10,451 nt of DNA from Clostridia bacterium (GTDB lineage: Bacteria > Bacillota > Clostridia > Oscillospirales > Acutalibacteraceae), in the NCBI GenBank assembly GCA_017631745.1, contig JAGBSR010000007.1, positions 1 to 10,451 of the forward strand. Reading direction: 5' to 3'. The first letter of the stretch is position 1, and the number at the start of each line of letters is the position of its first letter. The translations under genes and the position numbers were made by a program. This document shows, in pieces, positions 1-6,000 of the stretch. The notes below the pieces were generated by a model. It did no database searches, was not told the origin of the DNA, and saw only the letters and a list, made by a program, of their open reading frames with translations.

Positions 1-2274
1 ACACATACTTGTTCAGCTTGTGGAGACGAATATAAAGACAATTATGTTGATGCCCTTGAACATAAATGGACAGATGCAAATTGTACAACACCTAAAACCA
101 GTTCAGTATGCGGTGCAACAGAAGGCGAAGCACTCGGACATACCTACGGCGACCTGAAAGCAGAAGTTCCTGCTACATGTTCAACCGAAGGTACAAAGGA
201 ACACTATCATTGTGATAAGTGTGGTAAAAACTTCGATGCAGACAAGAACGAGCTTGACAGTATTGTAATTCCTACTAACGATAACCATAATTACAACACT
301 GAGGATAAATCAGATCTTACTCGTCCTGTACAGAATGCTGACGGTACATGGACAAAGGGCTATTACACCTACAAATGTACTCGCAATCCTAATCACACAA
401 CAAAAACAGAAGAGATTGACAGAGCAAACTACGATGCCTATGATTCAGTAGTTACAAACCTCAACGAGCTTCTGAAGATCGATATTACCCCTGACGCAAG
501 AACTGCAATCGAAGCTGCTCTCGTAGCTAATGCGATTGATGATAATCTTATAGCAACAGCAGAAGAACAGGCAGAAGTTAATGCAGCAGTACAAGCACTT
601 CAAAAAGTGTTTGAAGACAATCAGGGTTCAATCCAGACTTATACAGTTACATTTGTTGTTGATGGTAAAACTGTAAAGACTGAGACTGTTATCAGCGGTA
701 AGGCAGCAACAGCTCCTTTGGCAACTCCCGAAAAAGCATATGATGCAACCTACCACTACGAGTTTGATGGTTGGGATAAAGATTTCTCGAAGATAACATC
801 AGATCTTACAGTTACAGCTAAGTTTAAAGGTGTAGCACACATTTATGTATATGCTGAAGGTAACGGTACAAGCCACGGCGTAACTTGTCAGAATGTCGAT
901 TGTAGTTATACTGCAACAGAAAATTGCTCAGGTGGCACAGCAACATGTACAGCTCCTGCAACATGCTCAATATGTAATACTGCTTACGGTGATAAGCTCG
1001 GACACAACTGGGGCGAGTGGACAACCACAACAGCAGCAACATGTACAGCAGACGGTGAAGAAAGAAGAGACTGTGGCAGATGCGATGCATTTGAAACAAA
1101 TGTACTTACACAGCTCGGTCACAACTACGAATCAGTAGTAACAGCACCCACTTGTACAGATAAGGGTTACACAACATATACTTGTTCAGAATGTAAAGAT
1201 GAATATGTTGATACATATGTAGATGAACTCGATCATGCTTATACAGTATTTGTTAAAACAATTGCACCCACTTGCACAAATGAAGGTTATGATGTATACA
1301 AGTGTGCAACTTGCGATGATACAACAAACCTTAACACTAAACCTGCTGCACATACATCAGACAAAACATATGTAGACGGTTATGTTGCAGCAACCTGTAA
1401 ATCAGTTGGTGCAACAGGCGATACAAAGTATGAGTGCTGTAATGCAGTTAAGGTTGCAAGCACAGAAATTCCCATGAAATCTCATTCATATACAGGCTCT
1501 GTTAAGTCAAACGGCAACGGAAAAGAGGCTACACACTCATTCAAGTGTGTAAACGGCTGTAACGAATACGGCGGAGCAGTTGCTCACACCTGGGATAACG
1601 GTGTTGCATCAGGTTCAAGCTGCTCAAGCGGCGGTATTATCACTTATACCTGTACAGTAAGCGGTTGCGCAGCAACCTATACAGAAACAGTCGGAACAGT
1701 CGGCCACAAGGGTAACTATAACGGCGGTATCTATATCGCTCCCACCTGTACAACAAACGGTATCGACATAAAGGTCTGTGAGGTTTGTCATACTGAGTAC
1801 GATAAAACTATCCTCAGTGCAACAGGTCACTACTACAGCGATGCTAAGGTTGTGGTTGTTGATCCTACCTGTACAGCAAAGGGTTATAAGTATAATGTTT
1901 GCGTATATTGCGGCTTTGAAGATATTGCTAATAAGACAGAGTTCGGCAATGCATCAGGACATTATCTCTTTATTCAGGAGGGCTATGATGCAACATGTAC
2001 CGAAACCGGTCTTACTGAGTATACTTACTGTTTAAGAGATAACTGTGATTATAAGAAGCATGCTCAAATTATTCCTGCTAAGGGTCACAGAGACGACGGC
2101 AAAGGCAAATGTATCGATTGCGACAGCCTCTTCTACGGAAACGGCTCAAAGCTTTGCACATGCATATGCCATAAGGATTCATTCCTCGCAAAGATCGTTT
2201 ACAAGATTCTCTACTTCTTCTGGGATCTCTTTGGTATCAATAAGACTTGCGAATGCGGTTTAAAGCATAAATAA
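1..2274 (+). CDS. Large secreted Cys-repeat/InlB-type surface protein (5' end outside window)
   Basis: The frame is open from base 1, so this is the last 757 residues of a longer protein. The GTG at 607 is an internal valine, not the start. Order of parts in window residues: degenerate CxxC/GH units (1-80); a linker; a helical segment of about 65 residues resembling FIVAR-type modules (142-206); an InlB/Listeria-Bacteroides-type beta repeat (214-275, with the FDGW signature); then an array of units of about 41 residues following PTCTxxGxxxYxCxxCxxxY...GH (309-696). The tail (719-757) has CxCxCH, an aromatic amphipathic stretch and CxCGxxH. No LPXTG motif or typical membrane anchor is visible. 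Such Thr/Cys-rich repeats are common in extracellular proteins of gut Clostridia; no enzyme domain is visible here. The function is unknown. An adhesive or cell-surface role is inference, and the signal peptide and any catalytic domain would lie upstream of the window. Confidence 0.88.
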   Translation, partial: THTCSACGDEYKDNYVDALEHKWTDANCTTPKTSSVCGATEGEALGHTYGDLKAEVPATCSTEGTKEHYHCDKCGKNFDADKNELDSIVIPTNDNHNYNTEDKSDLTRPVQNADGTWTKGYYTYKCTRNPNHTTKTEEIDRANYDAYDSVVTNLNELLKIDITPDARTAIEAALVANAIDDNLIATAEEQAEVNAAVQALQKVFEDNQGSIQTYTVTFVVDGKTVKTETVISGKAATAPLATPEKAYDATYHYEFDGWDKDFSKITSDLTVTAKFKGVAHIYVYAEGNGTSHGVTCQNVDCSYTATENCSGGTATCTAPATCSICNTAYGDKLGHNWGEWTTTTAATCTADGEERRDCGRCDAFETNVLTQLGHNYESVVTAPTCTDKGYTTYTCSECKDEYVDTYVDELDHAYTVFVKTIAPTCTNEGYDVYKCATCDDTTNLNTKPAAHTSDKTYVDGYVAATCKSVGATGDTKYECCNAVKVASTEIPMKSHSYTGSVKSNGNGKEATHSFKCVNGCNEYGGAVAHTWDNGVASGSSCSSGGIITYTCTVSGCAATYTETVGTVGHKGNYNGGIYIAPTCTTNGIDIKVCEVCHTEYDKTILSATGHYYSDAKVVVVDPTCTAKGYKYNVCVYCGFEDIANKTEFGNASGHYLFIQEGYDATCTETGLTEYTYCLRDNCDYKKHAQIIPAKGHRDDGKGKCIDCDSLFYGNGSKLCTCICHKDSFLAKIVYKILYFFWDLFGINKTCECGLKHK
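916..2088 (+). repeat. Tandem protein-level CxxC/GH repeat array, about 123 bp period
   Basis: Inside the surface protein gene, the leading Thr-Cys of successive units falls at bases near 1042, 1153, 1273, 1396, 1621, 1747, 1870 and 1996, a spacing of 37-42 codons with one diverged double-length unit between 1396 and 1621. Most units carry TC-T-x-x-G, then a C-x-x-C pair, then a closing Gly-His or similar. The Cys pairs vary: some are CxxC, one is adjacent CC (near 1435) and some are CxxxC or CxxxxC. The repeats are divergent at DNA level. More degenerate units lie at 1-240, separated from this array by the FIVAR-like and InlB-like modules. The cysteines may bind metal or form disulfides. Confidence 0.8.
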
Positions 2275-2290
2275 TCTTATAACTAAAAGT

Positions 2291-2326
2291 AAAAAACCTC
2301 CCGAATTCCGGGAGGTTTTGCTTTTT
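2291..2326 (+). terminator. Intrinsic terminator of the surface protein gene
   Basis: A perfect 11-bp stem pairs 2293-2303 (AAAACCTCCCG) with 2309-2319 (CGGGAGGTTTT) around a 5-nt loop, followed by G-C-TTTTT. It starts 18 nt after the TAA stop at 2272-2274. The A-run on the left arm means it could also work on the minus strand, but no minus-strand gene ends here. Confidence 0.93.
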
Positions 2327-2374
2327 GCATATAAGGCAATTTATTCTGTTTGTGTATCATTTGACCTTGAACCG

Positions 2375-2404
2375 TTGACTGATAACTGCGGTTTATGGTA
2401 AGAT
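2375..2404 (+). promoter_or_regulatory. SigA-type promoter of the small peptide gene
   Basis: The -35 box TTGACT (2375-2380) and the -10 box TAAGAT (2399-2404) are separated by 18 nt, with an extended -10 TGG directly before the -10 box (2396-2398). Transcription would start near 2411 and give a leader of about 24 nt. TTGACC at 2361-2366 and TTGAAC at 2367-2372 are alternative -35-like hexamers but are too far from this -10. The region 2327-2374 between the previous terminator and this promoter shows nothing else. Confidence 0.72.
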
Positions 2405-2434
2405 TTATATATCAAGACAAAGGAGATTTTACAT

Positions 2435-2515
2435 ATGATGGTTATAATTGCTTTTCTTTCGGATGTGGTCTATTTCGTAAAGAAATTCTTTGAAGACGCA
2501 TTTGCTAAGTTTTAA
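2435..2515 (+). CDS. 26-residue amphipathic small peptide, unknown function
   Basis: An ATG at 2435 (a second ATG is at 2438) opens a 26-codon frame ending in TAA at 2513-2515. A strong ribosome-binding site AAAGGAG (2419-2425) lies 9 nt upstream, and the frame sits between a good promoter and an intrinsic terminator. The peptide begins MMVIIAFL and ends FFEDAFAKF. D10, Y13, K16, K17, E20 and D21 fall on one face of an ideal helix, while I4, F7, V11, V15, F18, A22 and F26 lie on the other. Net charge is about zero. There is no cleavable signal peptide. The length and amphipathicity recall phenol-soluble modulins or type I toxin peptides, but no family is recognised. Alternatives are a regulatory RNA with a leader peptide, or a remnant of a larger gene that kept its 5' signals and its tail. 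Being expressed is fairly likely; the function is unknown. Confidence 0.6.
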   Translation: MMVIIAFLSDVVYFVKKFFEDAFAKF

Positions 2516-2533
2516 AGTGAATTGCATAAAATA

Positions 2534-2571
2534 TAAAGCAGCTATTCCCTATGGAATAACTGCTTTTTTTA
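2534..2571 (+). terminator. Intrinsic terminator, probably bidirectional, between convergent genes
   Basis: AAAGCAG-C-TATTCC (from 2535) pairs with GGAATA-A-CTGCTTT around a CTAT loop: 7 bp, one C/A mismatch, then 6 bp. A run of T follows on the plus strand to about 2570. It ends the 26-codon peptide transcript 19 nt after its stop codon. On the minus strand the stem is followed by ATATTTTA, and it begins directly after the stop codon of the phosphatase gene (2572), so it probably serves both. Confidence 0.9.
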
Positions 2572-3291
2572 TCAGTGTCTTGTTTCATCGGAGTATTTTT
2601 CGCAGAAACGAGCTACAAATGAAGGCTCTTCATCGCCTGCGTACAGATGGCTTAAATCGCCGTATTGAAGGCAGGTGAATATAGCGGCACCCTTTTCCCT
2701 TTCCTGGGTGACAAGACGCGTCACAGAGGAGGGCAGAGCCACAAAATTATGCCACATTACCATAGGCGAGATGCCGAAAATATGCGAGAGTATAACTGAC
2801 TCCACGCCGAAGTGGCAAAAGAGCACGATGGTGTCGGAGTTTTCTTCTTTAACTTGGTAGAGCTTACCTTTATGCACATAGCCGTGTTTGGCGAGAAGCT
2901 CATCTATGCCGTCGCAAACCTCTTTGTAGTGGCGCTTGACATCACCTTTTTTCATAAGGGGCACCTTTAACCAGTCTTCATAGCTATAGTACTCCTTATA
3001 GGCTGTCCAATAAGAGGGGAGTCTGTCCCAACAGCAGGTTTTGCCGAAAAGACCCTTCTTTACGGTTCCTTTGAATTCCTGAAGCCAAGGGAGAGTTTCA
3101 GCCTGACGGTTAAGTCTTGTAAGAGTATAGTCGGCTGTCTTCTGAGCTCTGCCGAGAGGTGAGCAGTAGAAGGCCTTGATATCGAGCTTGCATAATCTGT
3201 CGGCTAATAATCGTGCTTCTTTGATGCCCTTGTCGGTTATGCTGTCGTGGGCGTAGTCAGGGTCGGCGTGTCTTACAATCAATATCTCCAT
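2572..3291 (-). CDS. Histidine phosphatase (phosphoglycerate mutase-like) family protein
   Basis: The product is 239 residues. The start at 3291 (MEILIVRHAD) is chosen over an upstream ATG at 3354 because AAAGGAG lies about 10 nt before it and the family fold begins with this strand; the longer frame would also overrun the gene's own promoter. R7-H8 is the phosphate-binding, phosphohistidine-forming pair, in the form RHA rather than RHG. R48 in SPLGRAQKTA, E72 (LQEF) and H160 in FCHFG fit the remaining active-site residues. Between about 80 and 115 there is an aromatic-rich insert (CCWDRLPSYWTAY...YEDW) placed like the substrate-selecting cap of this superfamily. It is likely a cytosolic phosphatase; the substrate cannot be named. 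It has its own promoter and terminator, so a place in histidine synthesis is not indicated. Confidence 0.9.
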   Translation of the reverse strand: MEILIVRHADPDYAHDSITDKGIKEARLLADRLCKLDIKAFYCSPLGRAQKTADYTLTRLNRQAETLPWLQEFKGTVKKGLFGKTCCWDRLPSYWTAYKEYYSYEDWLKVPLMKKGDVKRHYKEVCDGIDELLAKHGYVHKGKLYQVKEENSDTIVLFCHFGVESVILSHIFGISPMVMWHNFVALPSSVTRLVTQEREKGAAIFTCLQYGDLSHLYAGDEEPSFVARFCEKYSDETRH

Positions 3292-3325
3292 AACAGAAGC
3301 TCCTTTCACTGTGCTTGTCAAGCTG

Positions 3326-3354
3326 ATTATATCATTACGGTAAAATAAAATCAA
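3326..3354 (-). promoter_or_regulatory. SigA-type promoter of the histidine-phosphatase gene
   Basis: On the minus strand TTGATT (3349-3354) and a perfect TATAAT (3326-3331) are 17 nt apart, placing the transcription start near 3319 and leaving a leader of about 28 nt before the ATG at 3291. The -35 box lies within the 3' arm of the upstream gene's terminator stem. Confidence 0.75.
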
Positions 3355-3376
3355 CTCCCACTGAAGGAAGTTGATA
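3341..3376 (-). terminator. Intrinsic terminator of the DUF3048 lipoprotein gene
   Basis: Read on the minus strand, ATCAACTTCC and GGGAGTTGAT pair as a 10-bp stem with one G-U pair around a 6-nt loop, followed by TTTATTTTA. In plus coordinates the arms are 3366-3375 and 3350-3359. It starts about 8 nt after the stop codon at 3384. Confidence 0.82.
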
Positions 3377-3383
3377 AGCTGTT

Positions 3384-4469
3384 TTACTGTGCTGCAGGTA
3401 CTGCGATTTCTGTGCTGCCGGTATTGATAACGCCGATATAGCTTTTGCCTGCATTAACCTTGAGTTCACTGCCTGTTTCGTCAAAGAAAAGGATGTTGCT
3501 GTCTTCGCTGCCTTTGACCCAGGTGATTTTCTGAGCCTTGCCCATTGAGATGTAATAACCGGTACCGCCTGTCCAGTCAACCTCCATAAGTGAGCCGCCC
3601 TTGTAGTTTTTGATCTCGGTTTCGAGAGCGAATACATTGGTGAAGTTGAGCTGCTTGTCGTTTGAAGAATCTATATGAGCTTTGCCGCAATGTGTCTTGT
3701 AATAGGTCTTTGTATCTGAATTGTAGGTGAAAGTACTGTAGTATGATCTTGAGAAATTGAAGGAGATTTCCTTAGCTTCAATAGTACCTGCAGCCTCTGA
3801 GGCGTCTTCGTTTCTGAAGTTGAATGCGCGGTAATCTGAGCCGTAGCGTGAAGATGTTTCGATGGAGTTTTTATTCAGAAGCTCAGGGATGTTTTTACCG
3901 TCAACATATGCTGTGTGCTCGCGGCTGTAAGTTTTAAGTCTTTCGCTGTCTCTGCCGAAAACGAGAGCATCGGGAGTCTGATTGCCGTCAAAATAGTCGA
4001 TACCGATTCTCTTGAGGGTGGGAGTTGCAAGACTTTCGTTACTGCCGAAGCAGAAGTAAACTGCATCATAGCCGTGAGCGAAAATGGGGAAGTAGTATCT
4101 GCAGCTTCTTACGGAGCAGACCTTTGGTACCTTTGTATAATCGCCGTAAAGAGCCATCATTCTTGTGATGCCGCCCTCTACGAGTACCTCATAGATAATG
4201 TCAGCTTTATATATGCCGTATTGGGGAAGAGCGGCCTTGATATTGTTTATCATAATTGCAACGGGTCGCTTGCCTACAGCTTCTTCAGAGAGCCCTGAAA
4301 GGCCTGTGAGAGTGTTGTAATAAACAGGTGGGGGAGCCTCGGTAGTAGTAACCTCGGTTGTGGTGGTAGTGGTGGTTTCCTCTTCCTGAGATGAGCCCAT
4401 GCAGCCTGTGAGAATAAATGTGAGACAAAGAGCGAAAATAATTGTGGTGATAAGATGCTTTTTCTTCAT
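3384..4469 (-). CDS. YerB-like DUF3048 domain lipoprotein
   Basis: The product is 361 residues. A lipoprotein signal peptide (MKKKH, hydrophobic stretch, lipobox LTGC with C23 as the lipidated cysteine) is followed by a Thr/Glu/Pro-rich linker (about 28-48). The DUF3048 N-terminal domain covers roughly 52-190, with the typical stretches RPVAIMINN, ADIIYEVLVEGGITRMMALY and CSVRSCRYYF. A C-terminal DUF3048_C-like domain covers about 225-355. The start is supported by AAAGGAC about 8 nt upstream. The family includes B. subtilis YerB, which I believe has no firmly assigned molecular function. The lipid anchor places it on the outer face of the membrane; an envelope role is inference. It is a single-gene unit with its own promoter and terminator. 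Confidence 0.92.
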   Translation of the reverse strand: MKKKHLITTIIFALCLTFILTGCMGSSQEEETTTTTTTEVTTTEAPPPVYYNTLTGLSGLSEEAVGKRPVAIMINNIKAALPQYGIYKADIIYEVLVEGGITRMMALYGDYTKVPKVCSVRSCRYYFPIFAHGYDAVYFCFGSNESLATPTLKRIGIDYFDGNQTPDALVFGRDSERLKTYSREHTAYVDGKNIPELLNKNSIETSSRYGSDYRAFNFRNEDASEAAGTIEAKEISFNFSRSYYSTFTYNSDTKTYYKTHCGKAHIDSSNDKQLNFTNVFALETEIKNYKGGSLMEVDWTGGTGYYISMGKAQKITWVKGSEDSNILFFDETGSELKVNAGKSYIGVINTGSTEIAVPAAQ

Positions 4470-4505
4470 AATATTTGTCCTTTCAAGGGGGATTGACTAT
4501 AATTA

Positions 4506-4534
4506 AGTATAACACTCTTTAAACTATATTTCAA
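4506..4534 (-). promoter_or_regulatory. SigA-type promoter of the DUF3048 lipoprotein gene
   Basis: On the minus strand TTGAAA (4529-4534) and TATACT (4506-4511) are separated by exactly 17 nt, putting the transcription start near 4499, about 30 nt before the ATG at 4469. A short imperfect palindrome, TTAAAC-TTT-GTTTAA, just upstream (about 4549-4563) could be an operator or simply AT-rich spacer. Confidence 0.78.
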
Positions 4535-4561
4535 CAAAAAAAGCCATCTTTAAACAAAGTT

Positions 4562-4600
4562 TAACAAAAAATACAGCCGCTTGGTTAAACGGCTGTAAAA
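4562..4600 (-). terminator. Intrinsic terminator of the PepSY-like protein gene
   Basis: Read on the minus strand, TACAGCCG and CGGCTGTA pair as an 8-bp GC-rich stem around a 10-nt loop, followed by TTTTTTG. In plus coordinates the arms are 4590-4597 and 4572-4579. It begins about 10 nt after the stop codon at 4607. Confidence 0.92.
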
Positions 4601-4606
4601 GATAGG

Positions 4607-5221
4607 TTATCTGCCAATGAAATTGAAAAGGTTAAATCTTGCAATGAAAACTCTGATCATAAGCACAAGTCTGTCAACAATATTTTTGGGCCATGAGATT
4701 TTGATGTTGTAGATTTCGCCTGTATCTGCATCAACATAGCACTCATTTCTTTCAAAAACATCTTCGCAGAAAAGGAAATGATAAGCAACGCTGCCCTCGT
4801 AGTTAACGGTTTCTTTTGTGAGTACAACAACCTTAGCGGAGTTTGCACCGAAAGCTTCAATTGCATAATCGAGAGCCTCAGCCTGAGTAAGAGGATTGAA
4901 AGGTGAAACTGTGCTAGCAAGATAGTCTGCTGTTCTGTCAAGTACTTCGCCGTCTTTTGAGACATAGCAGACAAAGGTAACAACCTTGTTGCTATCAAGT
5001 ACAACAGTTGAGATTACTTTATAAGCTTCGGTGTACTCGTATACATCTTCATAAACAATTGAAGTCTGATTTTTAAATGAGAGATACTCAAGGGCGATTT
5101 CTTCTGCCTTATCTTTTGAAATTTCTTCGATTGTGTCAACGGCAAAAGCGAAAGATGCCGCTGAAAAAGTAAGCATAAGAGCGAGGATAAGCGAAAGAGC
5201 TTTCTTAAATGTTTTTTTCAT
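4607..5221 (-). CDS. Secreted tandem PepSY-like domain protein
   Basis: The product is 204 residues. The start at 5221 (MKKTFKKALS) is preferred over an upstream ATG at 5332: AAAGGCGG lies about 10 nt before it, it gives a standard signal peptide (cleavage expected after AFA, residue 27), and the longer frame would run through the his-operon terminator. Two PepSY-like halves follow: about 34-95 (ISKDKAEEIALEY ... VCYVSKDGEVLDRT) and about 112-176 (LTQAEALDYAIEAFG ... YVDADTGEIYNI). The end, from about 178, is an amphipathic stretch rich in aromatic and basic residues (LVLMIRVFIARFNLFNFIGR). PepSY domains are known mainly as inhibitory or accessory modules in secreted proteins, but no peptidase lies next to this gene. 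It is probably secreted or membrane-associated, with unknown role. No convincing promoter was found at 5222-5270, so readthrough from the his operon is possible. Confidence 0.82.
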   Translation of the reverse strand: MKKTFKKALSLILALMLTFSAASFAFAVDTIEEISKDKAEEIALEYLSFKNQTSIVYEDVYEYTEAYKVISTVVLDSNKVVTFVCYVSKDGEVLDRTADYLASTVSPFNPLTQAEALDYAIEAFGANSAKVVVLTKETVNYEGSVAYHFLFCEDVFERNECYVDADTGEIYNIKISWPKNIVDRLVLMIRVFIARFNLFNFIGR

Positions 5222-5270
5222 AGTTTTAACCGCCTTTACATTTTTAACAATCTGTAAATACATAATACAA

Positions 5271-5316
5271 GAAAAATGCCGAAACATATTTCTCAAAAAG
5301 AAGTTTCGGCATAAAT
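5271..5316 (-). terminator. Intrinsic terminator of the his operon
   Basis: Read on the minus strand, ATGCCGAAAC and GTTTCGGCAT form a 10-bp stem around a 17-nt AT-rich loop, followed by TTTTC. In plus coordinates the arms are 5303-5312 and 5276-5285. It lies about 30 nt after the hisIE stop codon. The long loop may make it leaky, which would allow some transcription into the PepSY-like gene. Confidence 0.85.
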
Positions 5317-5340
5317 TTTTACTGCATTGCAACAGCTGTA

Positions 5341-5997
5341 TTATTTTGTCATTTTTTCCTGTTTTACCTTGTGGTCGATGATGTGTCTTGATGCGAGCTC
5401 ACGGTGTACCTCTTCCATTGAAATACCCATTTCATTCATAAGCACCATCACATGATAAGCAAGGTCCGCGATTTCATAGATGGTTTCTGCCTTGTCGTCA
5501 GCCTTTGCGGCGATGATAACCTCTGTACATTCTTCGCCGACTTTCTTAAGGATTTTGTCAATACCCTTCTGGAAAAGATATGTAGTATATGAACCCTCGG
5601 GGAGAGTTTCTTTTCTGCCCTTGAGAAGATCGTAAAGGCCCTCGAGTGAGAACTCAGCAAGGCTCTCGCTCTGAAATACGGGGTTTGTAAAGCAGGAGTC
5701 TGTGCCCTTGTGGCAGGCAGGGCCATCTTTTTCAACTACAACTGTCAGTGCGTCCATATCGCAGTCGGCTGTGATTGATACGATGTGTTGATAGTTTTTG
5801 CTTGTGTCACCCTTGAGCCAAAGCTCCTGGCGTGAGCGTGAATAAAAGCAGGTAAGCTCTTTTTCAAGAGAAATTTCAAGGCTCTCACGGTTCATATAAG
5901 CGAGAGTGAGAACCTTTTTAGTTATTGAGTCAACGACGATAGCAGGGATGAGACCCTTTTCGTCGAACTTAAGCTGATTAATATCAAAATCTATCAT
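5341..5997 (-). CDS. hisIE: Bifunctional phosphoribosyl-AMP cyclohydrolase / phosphoribosyl-ATP pyrophosphatase
   Basis: The product is 218 residues, the usual length for the HisI-HisE fusion. It catalyses steps 2 and 3 of histidine synthesis in the cytosol: pyrophosphate removal from phosphoribosyl-ATP, then ring opening of phosphoribosyl-AMP. The HisI domain (1-105) has SRSRQELWLKGDTS, the acidic cluster D78-C79-D80-M81-D82, and GPACHKGTDSCF; C79, C95 and C102 fit the family's zinc cysteines. The HisE domain (about 118-210) has KGRKETLPEGSYTTYLF, KVGEECTEVIIAAK and EIADLAYHVMVLM. It is the last gene of the operon, starting 3 nt after the hisF stop codon, and is followed by the operon terminator. 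Confidence 0.97.
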   Translation of the reverse strand: MIDFDINQLKFDEKGLIPAIVVDSITKKVLTLAYMNRESLEISLEKELTCFYSRSRQELWLKGDTSKNYQHIVSITADCDMDALTVVVEKDGPACHKGTDSCFTNPVFQSESLAEFSLEGLYDLLKGRKETLPEGSYTTYLFQKGIDKILKKVGEECTEVIIAAKADDKAETIYEIADLAYHVMVLMNEMGISMEEVHRELASRHIIDHKVKQEKMTK

Positions 5998-6000
5998 AGT

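Noticed and set aside
607..609. GTG at 607 as the start of the surface protein
   Set aside because: The same frame is open back to base 1 with continuous CxxC and helical domain sequence, and no ribosome-binding site precedes 607; it is an internal valine.
862..2088. CRISPR array or DNA tandem repeat
   Set aside because: The periodicity of about 123 bp is protein-level, in frame and strongly diverged in DNA; there are no identical short repeats with unique spacers.
2490..2678. Plus-strand ORF of 62 codons overlapping the peptide gene and the phosphatase 3' end
   Set aside because: It crosses the intrinsic terminator at 2534-2571 and runs antisense into the phosphatase gene, with no proper ribosome-binding site seen.
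2572..3291. The phosphatase as the missing histidinol-phosphatase
   Set aside because: Known histidinol-phosphatases belong to the PHP, HAD or inositol-monophosphatase families. This protein is in the histidine-phosphatase (phosphoglycerate mutase) superfamily and lies in a separate transcription unit.
3292..3354. N-terminal extension of the phosphatase from ATG 3354
   Set aside because: It would cover the promoter (3326-3354), while AAAGGAG and the family's first strand point to the ATG at 3291.
3915..4298. Plus-strand ORF of 127 codons opposite the DUF3048 gene
   Set aside because: It lies wholly opposite a gene with clear family motifs and shows no recognisable domain; it is a shadow frame.
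5222..5332. N-terminal extension of the PepSY-like protein from ATG 5332
   Set aside because: It would translate through the his-operon terminator, and the normal signal peptide with its own ribosome-binding site starts at 5221.
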